Source: Candidatus Roseilinea sp. NK_OTU-006 (GTDB taxonomy: Bacteria > Chloroflexota > Anaerolineae > J036 > Brachytrichaceae). From it: DNA of 64,000 nt. Where the stretch lies: the NCBI RefSeq assembly GCF_012931985.1, contig NZ_JAAFGM010000004.1, positions 62,001 through 126,000 of the forward strand, read 5' to 3'. Positions 30,802 to 39,421 of this stretch are shown here, one piece after another. The translations under genes were made by a program, and so were the position numbers. Within the stretch, counting starts at the first letter, position 1. Every line of letters begins with the position of its first letter. Below the pieces are notes generated by a model. It was not told the DNA's origin, did not search any database, and saw only the letters and a list, made by a program, of their open reading frames with translations.

Positions 30802-31754
30802 GACAGGTCGTAATTCACCCAGCGCCGCTGAGTGGCGAGGTTGATAATAGTAAACACCAGGATGACCAGCCCAAGGACGATGGCCGACGCTGCCCCCATG
30901 CCGGGCTTGTTATAGGCGAAGGCATACTGGTAGATCTGCACCGACGCCGTCCACAAGTTCACGTCGGCGTTCTGTGTGCCGGGCGTCGCCCAAAAGTAGA
31001 TGATGTCAAATGTCTGCCAAGCACCAATCACCCCGAGCACCAATTGGAAGAACAGTGTCGGCGTCATCAACGGCAAGGTGATGCGCACAAGGGTTTGCCA
31101 GGCGTTGGCACCGTCTACCTTCGCCGCGTCATAGTAGTCTTTAGGAATGGCCTGTAAGCCGGCCAGCGCAATAATCATTCCCGGTGCGGCGCCCCACGCC
31201 AACAGCAGGAGGATGGCGACCTGTTTCCACTCGGTGAGCGTGTTCCAGCGTGGTGGGTTGGCGATGCCGATGCTGCGCAGAAAGCCGTTTACCGGCCCAT
31301 CGACACTGAACAGGAAAGTCCACACCGCAACGAGCACCCCTGCGCCCGTGACCGCGGGCAAGTAACACACCACGCGGAATAGGGTCTGTCCTTTCACTGC
31401 CTGGTTGGCCAGCAGCGCGATGCTAAAGGAGATGGCGATGCTGACCGGCACGAACAACACGTAGATCAACGTGCGGCCTAGGCCTTTGAGGAAATCGCTA
31501 CCCGGCTGCAGGATGGCCTGATAATTCGTCCAGCCCACTGGTTCAGGCGGCCGGCGGCTGATCCAGCTCCAGTTGGTGAAGCTCAGCTCGACGCCGCGAA
31601 AGTTCAAATAGACGAATATGATGAAACCGATCACTGCCGGCAGCACGAACAGCCAGCCGGTGAGCGCTTCTTCACGTTGATTCGGTGATCTCAGCCAGCG
31701 CAGCAATTGGCTGGATTTGGAAGTCGTCCTTTTCGTCACCGTGCTTGCAGCCAT
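30798..31754 (-). CDS. Carbohydrate ABC transporter permease, MalF type
   Basis: A 318-residue permease with a basic N-terminal tail, then helices starting at GWLFVLPAVIGFIIFVYLNF. The EAA loop is IPKDYYDAAKVDGANAWQTL. It forms the transmembrane pair with the downstream MalG-type protein. A gap of 138 bases with an imperfect hairpin separates it from the binding-protein gene. Confidence 0.92.
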   Translation of the reverse strand: MAASTVTKRTTSKSSQLLRWLRSPNQREEALTGWLFVLPAVIGFIIFVYLNFRGVELSFTNWSWISRRPPEPVGWTNYQAILQPGSDFLKGLGRTLIYVLFVPVSIAISFSIALLANQAVKGQTLFRVVCYLPAVTGAGVLVAVWTFLFSVDGPVNGFLRSIGIANPPRWNTLTEWKQVAILLLLAWGAAPGMIIALAGLQAIPKDYYDAAKVDGANAWQTLVRITLPLMTPTLFFQLVLGVIGAWQTFDIIYFWATPGTQNADVNLWTASVQIYQYAFAYNKPGMGAASAIVLGLVILVFTIINLATQRRWVNYDLS

Positions 31755-31823
31755 ACCGATCCGTCGTCCAACGTAGTTTACGCGCGCTTATCGCGCCGTC
31801 GCCGGTTCGCTCACGGCCTCAAA

Positions 31824-31848
31824 CCCAAGACGCCTGCAGCGCCTTGGG
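31824..31848 (-). terminator. Intercistronic hairpin after the sugar-binding protein gene
   Basis: CCCAAGACGC and GCGCCTTGGG pair over 10 positions with one mismatch around a 5-base loop. It is not followed by a T run. It lies between the binding-protein and first permease genes, where a partial terminator or mRNA-stabilising stem would favour excess binding protein. Confidence 0.45.
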
Positions 31849-31892
31849 GTCTGAGAAGCCTAATCCCGACTAATGTTCGATCGCCGATGCCG

Positions 31893-33326
31893 CTATGCCG
31901 CGGTGCCCGCCAACACCTTGTTCGTCTCTTCCTGAGCCACCTTCAGCAGCTCGGCGATGCGCGCTTCATCGTCGGTCTTGCCCTGGACGACCTCCTCCAA
32001 CACTTCGTTCAGCTTACTCAGGAACTGTCCCCAATAAGCTTTGGGCGGCACCGGCCATGTCTTCAGATGCCTCACGACATCAAAGTTGGTGGTGACTGCC
32101 GCACGGAAGCCTTTCTCGCGTTCGCCGAGCTGATTGTTGTTCCTGGAGAACCGGACGTAGTCATCCACGGTGTATTTATCCGTCGGAGCGAAGCGACCTG
32201 AGCCGGCCCAAATGTCCAGGCCCTCTTGGGCGCCGCAGAAGTAGCAGAAGTCGGCCGCCTCTTTTGGATGCTTGGAGTCGCGCGCGAAGGTCCAGAAGTT
32301 GATGCCTGTGAAGCCGTCCACGCGCGGCTCGACACCTTCGTAGCGCGGCCCGGAGTGCGATCCATACTCGAAAGCTGCGGTGTTCATCTGCGTAGGCGCC
32401 CAGGTGGACATCGGGGCGATCATCACCTTGCCGCTGAGCATCCCGTCGAGGTGAGGCGGAGCGACATCGCCGCGCGCCAGCACGTGCGTGCGATAGAACT
32501 TGGCCAGCATGGCGACCGTCTTGACGTTCGCTTCGTTAGCGATGATGGACTGAGTCGCATCCTCGTTGACCATGCCGTGGAAGCCCGGTTGGTTCGCGCT
32601 GGCAGCCATAAACGCGCTCCAGAACTGCCAGGAGCCAGGTCCCATCGCGAACTCGTCGCTACCCACCTTGCCCTTCGCCTCGGTAAGGAAGTCGTTAAGT
32701 TGGGTGAAGGATGGGTTTTGCGGCAGCGGCTGCAGGCCGGTCTTGTTCAGAATGCTCTCGTTATACATCCAGTTCACGCCGTCGGAGAACACCTCAAAGG
32801 GCATGCCGACCAGCTTGCCGTCCACCTTGCCGGCGTCCACGATGTTCTGGAAAGTCTTGGCAGCTTTGGTGTCGAAGATGTCGGTGACGTCGGCGATGAT
32901 CTCTTCTTTGATATAAGTGGCCGCTTCGATGCCTGGGTCCCACTGTCCAAAGCGCATGAACCAGAAGATATCGGGGACTTCGCCGCTGTTCAGCAGCACG
33001 CGAACCTTAGTGATGTATTCGCTCCACGGCACGCCAACTTCCTCGATGGTGACGTTGGGGTTCTTCTCTTTGAATTGCTTGCGTTGCGCCTCGAAGAGCG
33101 GGAAGTGATCTTTTTCCATCGAGGCATAGCGCTGCAGCGTGATAGGTTCGCTCGCCGGCGCAGGCGCGGCATCGGTCGGCTTCTCTTCGGCGGCGGGAGC
33201 AGCCGGTTGCGCGGGTGGCGCCGTCTGGGGCGCGGCCTGGCAGGCAGCCATGTAAGCGGCCAGCGCCGATGCGCCGGCTGTCAGACGGACGAATTGTCGT
33301 CGGGTAAGCGTCTTACGTGGACTCAT
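31893..33326 (-). CDS. Sugar ABC transporter substrate-binding lipoprotein
   Basis: A 477-residue family 1 extracellular binding protein. The N terminus carries a twin-arginine motif (TRRQFVRL) and a lipobox ending at Cys29, so it is probably a Tat-exported lipoprotein. A Pro/Ala/Glu linker follows, then the binding fold from ITLQRYASMEKDHF through EVPDIFWF, GMPFEV and GINFWTFA. An AGGAGG site precedes the ATG. It is the first gene of the sugar operon and is divergent from a response regulator gene. The ligand is unknown. Confidence 0.92.
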   Translation of the reverse strand: MSPRKTLTRRQFVRLTAGASALAAYMAACQAAPQTAPPAQPAAPAAEEKPTDAAPAPASEPITLQRYASMEKDHFPLFEAQRKQFKEKNPNVTIEEVGVPWSEYITKVRVLLNSGEVPDIFWFMRFGQWDPGIEAATYIKEEIIADVTDIFDTKAAKTFQNIVDAGKVDGKLVGMPFEVFSDGVNWMYNESILNKTGLQPLPQNPSFTQLNDFLTEAKGKVGSDEFAMGPGSWQFWSAFMAASANQPGFHGMVNEDATQSIIANEANVKTVAMLAKFYRTHVLARGDVAPPHLDGMLSGKVMIAPMSTWAPTQMNTAAFEYGSHSGPRYEGVEPRVDGFTGINFWTFARDSKHPKEAADFCYFCGAQEGLDIWAGSGRFAPTDKYTVDDYVRFSRNNNQLGEREKGFRAAVTTNFDVVRHLKTWPVPPKAYWGQFLSKLNEVLEEVVQGKTDDEARIAELLKVAQEETNKVLAGTAA

Positions 33327-33487
33327 CTTCTATACCTCCTGAGGAACCGATAAAATCTCTCCCGTGCGAGCACTGCGCTTGTCTACAATGCAGGCAAGCC
33401 TGCTGCACATGTCAATGTAGTCTGTACCCATTCCTGTGTCAATCGGCTGGCGGACAGATTTAGGACTATCTGAGGACATTTCACCTG

Positions 33488-34693
33488 ATGAACACGAATT
33501 TGGCGAGCGACGATGCTGTGACATGGACGCGTAAGGCGCTGACCAACCTCTTCGACCTGGACTTTTTGGCCAGGCATATCAGCGCCCAGGCGCGATTTAC
33601 CAACGCCCTGCAGGCTCAGCAGCGCTTGCTGCGCGCGATCGAGTCCATCCGTCCGCCAGCGGACATGTCCATTCACGCGCCGGCCTGGCGACGGTATAAC
33701 GTCCTGAACCTGATTTACGTGCAGGGGCTGCCGCAGGCGGAGGTGGCCGCACAACTCAACCTCAGCGTGCGGCAGCTCCGACGCGAGCTAGCCAAAGGCG
33801 TGCGCGTCATCGCGGCGCTGCTCTTCACCGAGGAATGGTCTCAGCTAGCCCAGCCGGCCGTCCCTGCTGCGCCTTGGCACGCGCCGGTGCCGCCCAAGGA
33901 TTACCTGCGCTGCGAAGAACTGTTGCGCAGATCGCTGGCGCTGTTGGAACCCTTGCTCGAACGACAAGACCTCACGGTGAATGTCGCTATCACCGACGGC
34001 CTGCCGGCTTTGTATGGCGACCCGATGGTCATCCGCCAATTGATCATCAGCGCGCTGACCTGGCTGCTGAGCGACATCCAGGGCACGACGCTGCGCATCG
34101 AGCTCGTCGCGGAGGACGATGCACTGATGCTGAAGCTGGAGCGGCCGTCGAGTGCCGACGCCACCGAACAGTTGAACACCGTGCGAAGCTTGGCCGAGAT
34201 GGCCGGTGTGCGCGTTGAGCTTCAGCCAGCGGACGCAAGGTTGCGCCTGACGCTGCGCCTGAACACCTCTAGCAAACGCTGCGTACTGATGATTGATGAC
34301 GACCCCGACGCCATTCGGCTTGTCGGGCGTTACCTGGAGGGCAGCGCGGAATTCGACCTGGTATCGGCGACGAGCGTTGACGAGGCGCTGCGTGTCGTGA
34401 CGTCATTGCAACCGGCCTGTATCCTGCTCGACGTGATGCTGCCGCAGCGCGATGGTTGGGAGTTGCTCACGCTGCTTAGGGCGCATCCCGAGACGGCGCG
34501 CATCCCGATCATCATCAGTTCGGTGCTGCACCAGGACGAGCTGGCGTGCGCCCTCGGCGCAACGGCTGTATTGCCGAAGCCCTTCACGGCTGAGGAGCTG
34601 CTGACGACGCTGCGGGCCACATCGTCACCGGCTCGGCCGCTCGCTCGGCGAGCGGAGGTAGCCCTGGCGACGCAATCGGCAGCAAAGCAGTGA
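33488..34693 (+). CDS. Response regulator with HTH, degenerate HATPase-like and receiver domains
   Basis: A 401-residue protein with an unusual order. Residues ~65-115 are a sigma-region-4-like helix-turn-helix (LPQAEVAAQLNLSVRQLRRE). Residues ~140-255 resemble a histidine-kinase ATPase domain (GDPMVIRQLIISALTWLLSD) but lack the G1 and G2 glycine boxes. Residues ~260-380 are a receiver domain with MIDDDPDAIR and phosphoacceptor ILLDVMLPQRDG. There is no DHp histidine. It is divergent from the sugar operon, and its last 110 bases overlap the convergent hybrid kinase gene, its likely partner. Confidence 0.85.
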   Translation: MNTNLASDDAVTWTRKALTNLFDLDFLARHISAQARFTNALQAQQRLLRAIESIRPPADMSIHAPAWRRYNVLNLIYVQGLPQAEVAAQLNLSVRQLRRELAKGVRVIAALLFTEEWSQLAQPAVPAAPWHAPVPPKDYLRCEELLRRSLALLEPLLERQDLTVNVAITDGLPALYGDPMVIRQLIISALTWLLSDIQGTTLRIELVAEDDALMLKLERPSSADATEQLNTVRSLAEMAGVRVELQPADARLRLTLRLNTSSKRCVLMIDDDPDAIRLVGRYLEGSAEFDLVSATSVDEALRVVTSLQPACILLDVMLPQRDGWELLTLLRAHPETARIPIIISSVLHQDELACALGATAVLPKPFTAEELLTTLRATSSPARPLARRAEVALATQSAAKQ

Positions 34694-36950
34694 TGCTTTG
34701 CACGAGTTCACGCGCCGTCAACCCGCCCGGTTTGATCAGTGTCAAATGCGACGAGGTCAGCGGATCGTTCTGCATCTGTTGGCCGCTGACGATGCACACC
34801 GGCAGGCGTTGCGTCCGCTCGTCCTCTCCCATGGCGCACAGCACGTCCCAGCCGTTCACAGCACCCAGGCTCAGATCGAGGATGAGACCGGCCAGCGATG
34901 CGGCATCGGCACTCCTCAGCACCTCGAGAGCCTGCTCGCCGCTGCGCACTTCGATGGGCAGCAGCACGTCGAACCCGAATGGCCGGATCAGTGACGATGG
35001 CACGGCGCGCAGCATACGACCCAAGAGCCGCAACGCATCTTCGTCATCCTCGATCAGGAGGATGCGCGCAACGCGGTTGCGTCCCCCATTCAGTAGGCCG
35101 TTGCCGTCACATTGGGCGCGACGCTCGAGAATACGCTGTACTGCCTCGTTGAACTGTTCCTGCGTCACCGGCTTGACGATGTAGCCGCAGACCTGCGGAT
35201 TCTGCAGATAGTCCTCCGGCCCCGGCACGAAGCATTGGAAGATCGGCGTACGTCGCCATTCCGGCACCAATCGCATCATCGTGTCTACGATCTCTCCGGG
35301 AGCGATGGGCTGGTTGACGATGACGGCCTCGGGGGCGGCTTCGAGTCGCCGTTCGGCCAGATCGGCTAACGATGCAGCGTGCACGATCGCCATGCCCTCG
35401 ATGCGATGCTCGAGGATGCGCGCGAGGATGGAGCGTGGCTCGATAACAGCGAGCGTGCCGATGGCATGGCGCCGGATCGAGCGGCGCGCGGTGACCATCG
35501 TCGCCTCTGGTGCAGGGAGGTGCAGCGGCAACGAGAAGCTGAACGTGCTGCCCATACCGACTGCGCTGGTCACCCACATGCGTCCCCCATGCAGCTCGAC
35601 GAATTCCTTGCTGATGGTCAGGCCAAGGCCGGTGCCGCCCTGAGGTCGGTCAGATGGGCCTGCCAGTTGCGTGAAAGGCTCGAAGATGCGCTTCAGGTCG
35701 TGTGGCGCGATGCCGATGCCAGTATCGGCGACGGAAATGACTACTTCCGGCGACGATGCGTTCGTCGGTGGTGACGAGTCGTCGGCCGGCACGCCATGCG
35801 GCCTGCGCAACTCGGCACGGATCGTGATGCCGCCACGCTGGGTGAATCGGAGTGCGTTGGCCACCAGGTTCAACAGCACCTGGCGGATGCGCGTTTGATC
35901 GGCATACACCGTCGGCAAATCTGGGGCTATCTCCAGTGTCAGCGTCAGGCCGCGCTCGTGAATCAGTTGGCGGAAGTCTTCCAGGGCGCTCTCGATGAAG
36001 TCGCCCAGTTGCACCGGCTCGCGCACGATGGTCATGCGGTTCACGTCAATCTGGCTCAGGTCGAGGATGTCGTTCACCAAGTTGAGCAAATGCTTGGCGT
36101 TGCGGTGAATGATGTTGATGTCGGACAACATGCCGGCAGGTATGTTCCGCGCTTTGTAGGTCGCGGGTGCGTGGAGTAAGACTTCCGAAAAGCCGATGAT
36201 CAGGTTGAGCGGCGTGCGCAGTTCGTGGCTGATGTTGGCAGCGAATCGCTGCTTCGAGCGCCGCGCGTCCTCCGCATACTGCATGGCGATTTGCAACTGC
36301 TCGTTGGCTTGCTCCAGCGCGAACGTGGTTTGTTGCAATGACTTGAGCGCGAGCGCCAGCTCGGCGCTTCGCTCGCTCAATCGTTGCGCCTGTTCGCGCG
36401 CCTCAGCATAGCCTTGCTGCATCCATGACAACGTGCGCAACAGCACGCGCGATACGCTGTGCGCTAACCAGACCGAACATCCGATGGCCAAACCGACGAG
36501 CAGCGCCTGAGACGCGTTTAGCCAGGCGACTTCATCCGTGTTCGCCAGCCAGATCAGCGCTGCGACGGCGGCGCACACGCTGGCCCAGCCGGCCGCCGCG
36601 CCGGCGATGAACAGCGAGACCACACAGGCGAGCACCAGCCAGCCCAGCGCACTAGGCTGGCGCAAATTGGCCAAAAGGAAGATCGCCCAGGCAACCAGGC
36701 CGACTGCACAGACCCATCGGCTGAGGCGTAGGGTCGGCGGTCGCTTGAGCACGATGCACATCAAACCGAGCGCCAGGGGAAAGAGCGCGAATCCGATATG
36801 CGACCACTCGAGCCTGCGGAACGAGACGAACAGGATGATGAACGCCGTTCCCCAGCTCAGGATCAGCGCAGGCGCGAGCACGCCGATCGCCATGACTTCG
36901 GCTCGCAGGTCGGATACTTCTTCATGGAAAGTCCGGTCACGTCCCGCCAT
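34584..36950 (-). CDS. Hybrid sensor histidine kinase
   Basis: A 788-residue membrane kinase. Residues ~20-175 hold about six membrane helices with almost no external loop, so it may sense a membrane or intracellular signal. A coiled coil runs at ~180-235. The DHp domain has phosphoacceptor His242 in ANISHELRTPLN, followed by a HATPase domain (LVANALRF, DTGIGIA, GGTGLGL). A receiver-like domain lies at ~495-620, then a canonical C-terminal receiver (LLIEDDEDALR, LILDLSLG). It is convergent with the receiver protein gene, overlapping it by 110 bases. Confidence 0.9.
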   Translation of the reverse strand: MAGRDRTFHEEVSDLRAEVMAIGVLAPALILSWGTAFIILFVSFRRLEWSHIGFALFPLALGLMCIVLKRPPTLRLSRWVCAVGLVAWAIFLLANLRQPSALGWLVLACVVSLFIAGAAAGWASVCAAVAALIWLANTDEVAWLNASQALLVGLAIGCSVWLAHSVSRVLLRTLSWMQQGYAEAREQAQRLSERSAELALALKSLQQTTFALEQANEQLQIAMQYAEDARRSKQRFAANISHELRTPLNLIIGFSEVLLHAPATYKARNIPAGMLSDINIIHRNAKHLLNLVNDILDLSQIDVNRMTIVREPVQLGDFIESALEDFRQLIHERGLTLTLEIAPDLPTVYADQTRIRQVLLNLVANALRFTQRGGITIRAELRRPHGVPADDSSPPTNASSPEVVISVADTGIGIAPHDLKRIFEPFTQLAGPSDRPQGGTGLGLTISKEFVELHGGRMWVTSAVGMGSTFSFSLPLHLPAPEATMVTARRSIRRHAIGTLAVIEPRSILARILEHRIEGMAIVHAASLADLAERRLEAAPEAVIVNQPIAPGEIVDTMMRLVPEWRRTPIFQCFVPGPEDYLQNPQVCGYIVKPVTQEQFNEAVQRILERRAQCDGNGLLNGGRNRVARILLIEDDEDALRLLGRMLRAVPSSLIRPFGFDVLLPIEVRSGEQALEVLRSADAASLAGLILDLSLGAVNGWDVLCAMGEDERTQRLPVCIVSGQQMQNDPLTSSHLTLIKPGGLTARELVQSITALLPIASPGLPPLAERAAEPVTMWPAASSAAPQP

Positions 36951-37014
36951 GAATGGATTTTAAAGGCGTCGCCAACTTGCCGACGCACGACGAACTGGCT
37001 ATGCTTGATGCGCT

Positions 37015-37463
37015 ATGATGAATCCCTGGTTCGACGAAGCAGGCAGGCTAGTCAAGCGCCCGCCCGGCAAGACCGGCCTGATGATCACCCCGATCTGTGT
37101 CGGCTGTGCCCCGTTGGGCAAATCGCATTTGCGCACGCCCGCGGCGTCGCTGTGTTGAACGCTGCACCCTATGGCAGCGGCATTCTGGCCAAAGGACCGA
37201 GCGCTTATCCGCGCTATGCCTATAGTGAGGCCGATGCCGATCTGGTGGAACGCGCCGGCCAAATGGAACCAGCTTGCGAGTACTACGGTGTGCCTCTGGC
37301 TGCGGCGGCCTTGCAGTTCTCGCTGCGCGACCCGCGCATCACGTCCACCATCATCGGCATGAGCAAACCGGAGCGCATCCCGCAGGCGCTGGCTGCAGTG
37401 CCTATTCCCGACGCGCTTTGGCCGGAGCTGGACGCGCTGGCAGCGCCGCCGCGCGAGTTGTGA
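37015..37463 (+). pseudogene. Aldo/keto reductase with large internal deletion
   Basis: The first ~30 codons (GKTGLMITPICVGCAPLG) match the N-terminal strand of aldo/keto reductases of the aldose dehydrogenase group. After a frame change near 37140, the reading continues with the C-terminal barrel (GVAVLNAAPYGSGILAKGPS, AALQFSLRDPRITSTIIGMS). About 180-200 residues between them, including the catalytic Tyr and Lys, are absent. The gene is not functional as read. Confidence 0.75.
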
Positions 37464-37464
37464 C

Positions 37465-39336
37465 TCACCCCAGCCGGCCGAATTCTTTCTCGATCTGCTT
37501 CAGGCCGACATAGATCATGGTCGGGCGACCGTGCGGGCAGGTGCGCGGTGATTCACATGCTTCCAGGTCGCGCACCAACGCCTGCATCTCGGCGAACGAG
37601 AGCACGCGCCCGGCCTTGATCGCCATGCGTTTGCACACGCGCCGCAGCACGCGCGCCTCCAGGTCTTTGCGCAGCGCGGCGTCCCCCATCTCCAGGTCGG
37701 CCACGATCTCGCGCAGCGCCGTGGCGGTGTCATCCTGGATCATCAACGCCGGCACGGCGCGCACCAGGAAGGTATTGCCGCCGAACGGTTCGATCTCGAA
37801 ACCCAGGTCGCGCAACATGTCACGCTGGCCTTCGAGCAGGTAGGCGCTCTCCGCGGGGAGGGTCACCGGCACGGGGTCGAGCAGATGCTGCGACGGCAGC
37901 GCGCCGAGTTCGTGCTGCGCCAGCAGGCGCTCCCACAGCACGCGCTCGTGGGCAGCGTGCTGGTCTATCAGATACAAGCCCTCCGGCCCCTCGGCCAGGA
38001 TGTAACTCTCGGCGAGTTGGCCGAGGATGCGCAGCGCCGGCAGGTTCTGCGTTCTAAGCGGCGAAGGTTGGGTGATGGGCGCGCTCGAAGTGGCAGCATC
38101 GGTGACAGGCACGCGCCCGCCAAGCGCGCCGGTTTGCCGGGCGATGCCGACACGCTCCCACGCCTCGCTGCCGGTCAGCGGCGGCTGGGCCGTAGGCTCG
38201 ACGATGCTTGGCCTCTCGTCGGTGGCGGCGAGAGCAGTAGCGCCCGACTCCTGACGGTCATTCGGCCACTGGCGCAGCAGCGATGGGGGTGCCGGAGGCG
38301 TCATGTTGTCCAGCAAGGCGCGTCGCACGGCGCGCTGCACGGCGCTGAAAACGGCGTCGGCGTCGCGGAAGCGAACTTCGGCTTTGGCCGGATGCACGTT
38401 CACGTCCACCTCGGCCGGCGGAACGCGCACCAGGATGACCGCGACCGGATAGCGCCCGGTCATCAGCAACGTGTGATACGCCTGCACCACGGCGTAGCTC
38501 AGCTTGGCGTCTTGCACCGGCCGGCCGTTCACGAACAGCGTGATCTTGCTGCGATTGGCATGATCGAGCGTGGGTAAGGAGGCGTAGCCATAAACAGAGA
38601 TTGGAGATTGGAGATTGGAGATTGCCTCAATCTCCAATCTCCAATCGCTCATCTGCCCCGCATCCCCAACCTCCGCCATCTGCGCCGTTGCATCTGCGCC
38701 GTACACCTCCACGAGCACATCGCGCAAGTTGCCGGTGCCCAACGATTGAAAGCTCACCCGGCCATCATGAACCAGCGTGAATCGGATGTGCGGGTAAGCC
38801 AACGCATAGCGCGTGACTATGCCATCGATGTGCCCCCGTTCGGTCTGCGTGGATTTGAGGAACTTCAAGCGCGCCGGGACGCGCGCGAACAAGTGCTCCA
38901 CCGTCATGGTAGTGCCGGGTGTGCGGCCGATGCGTTCTTGGGCGATCAGCCGCCCGCCGTCGAAGCGCAGCAGCGTCCCGCCGGCTTCATCGGCGTGGCG
39001 GGTGATACATGTCACCTGACTCACCGAGGCGATGCTGGCCAGCGCCTCGCCGCGGAAGCCCAGCGTGTGGATCTCGGCCAAGTCGTCGGCGCTGGCGAGC
39101 TTGCTGGTGGCGTGGTGCGCGAAGGCCAGGGCCGCCTCGGCGGCTGGGATGCCGCTGCCGTTGTCGGTGACGCGGATGAGCCGTTTGCCGCCCTCGGCGC
39201 ACTCGATGCGGATGTCGGTTGCGCCGGCGTCAATCGCGTTCTCGACCAGCTCTTTGACCACCGATGCGGGGCGTTCCACGACTTCGCCGGCGGCGATGCG
39301 GGCGACCAAAGCGTCGGGCAGGATGTGAATGGGCAT
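37465..39336 (-). CDS. mutL: DNA mismatch repair protein MutL
   Basis: A 623-residue MutL. The N-terminal GHKL ATPase has VERPASVVKELVENAIDAGA, RVTDNGSGI and GFRGEALASIASV. The C-terminal domain carries the endonuclease metal motif DQHAAHERVLWE, the VCKRMAIKAG segment and CPHGRP, so it is of the nicking type found in bacteria without MutH. Around residues 230-250 a heptamer palindrome adds an in-frame segment (SDWRLEIEAISNLQSPISV) before the conserved FVNGRPV strand. No mutS lies nearby. It ends 2 bases from the aldo/keto reductase remnant and is convergent with it. Confidence 0.95.
   Translation of the reverse strand: MPIHILPDALVARIAAGEVVERPASVVKELVENAIDAGATDIRIECAEGGKRLIRVTDNGSGIPAAEAALAFAHHATSKLASADDLAEIHTLGFRGEALASIASVSQVTCITRHADEAGGTLLRFDGGRLIAQERIGRTPGTTMTVEHLFARVPARLKFLKSTQTERGHIDGIVTRYALAYPHIRFTLVHDGRVSFQSLGTGNLRDVLVEVYGADATAQMAEVGDAGQMSDWRLEIEAISNLQSPISVYGYASLPTLDHANRSKITLFVNGRPVQDAKLSYAVVQAYHTLLMTGRYPVAVILVRVPPAEVDVNVHPAKAEVRFRDADAVFSAVQRAVRRALLDNMTPPAPPSLLRQWPNDRQESGATALAATDERPSIVEPTAQPPLTGSEAWERVGIARQTGALGGRVPVTDAATSSAPITQPSPLRTQNLPALRILGQLAESYILAEGPEGLYLIDQHAAHERVLWERLLAQHELGALPSQHLLDPVPVTLPAESAYLLEGQRDMLRDLGFEIEPFGGNTFLVRAVPALMIQDDTATALREIVADLEMGDAALRKDLEARVLRRVCKRMAIKAGRVLSFAEMQALVRDLEACESPRTCPHGRPTMIYVGLKQIEKEFGRLG
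38597..38646. repeat. Heptamer (GAGATTG) tandem palindrome inside mutL
   Basis: Four tandem GAGATTG units (38597-38624), a CCT spacer, then the complementary CAATCTC units (38628-38646). The arms match over 19 bp. The element is translated in the mutL frame without a stop. Family members normally have only a few variable residues here, so this looks like an inserted element accommodated in a loop. Confidence 0.8.
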
Positions 39337-39421
39337 GTCCGAATCGTCGCGCGTGCGCGTCTTCAGGGAGCATTGTAATCACATCGGCAGCAGCGAAGAT
39401 GCGCGGCGGCCGGCCCGTCGC

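Noticed and set aside
32226-33353. 375-residue plus-strand frame opposite the sugar-binding protein gene
   Set aside because: Composition is Arg/His-rich and lacks domains. The minus strand encodes a clear Tat lipoprotein with a good ribosome-binding site.
33390-33403. GCAGGCAAGCCTGC palindrome upstream of the sugar operon, considered as an operator
   Set aside because: A 6+6 palindrome with a 2-base centre is too short to separate from chance here, and no LacI-type regulator is adjacent. Promoter boxes around it are weak.
38597-38646. Tandem GAGATTG units considered as a CRISPR-like array
   Set aside because: Units are 7 bases with no spacers, the array is palindromic and it lies within mutL.
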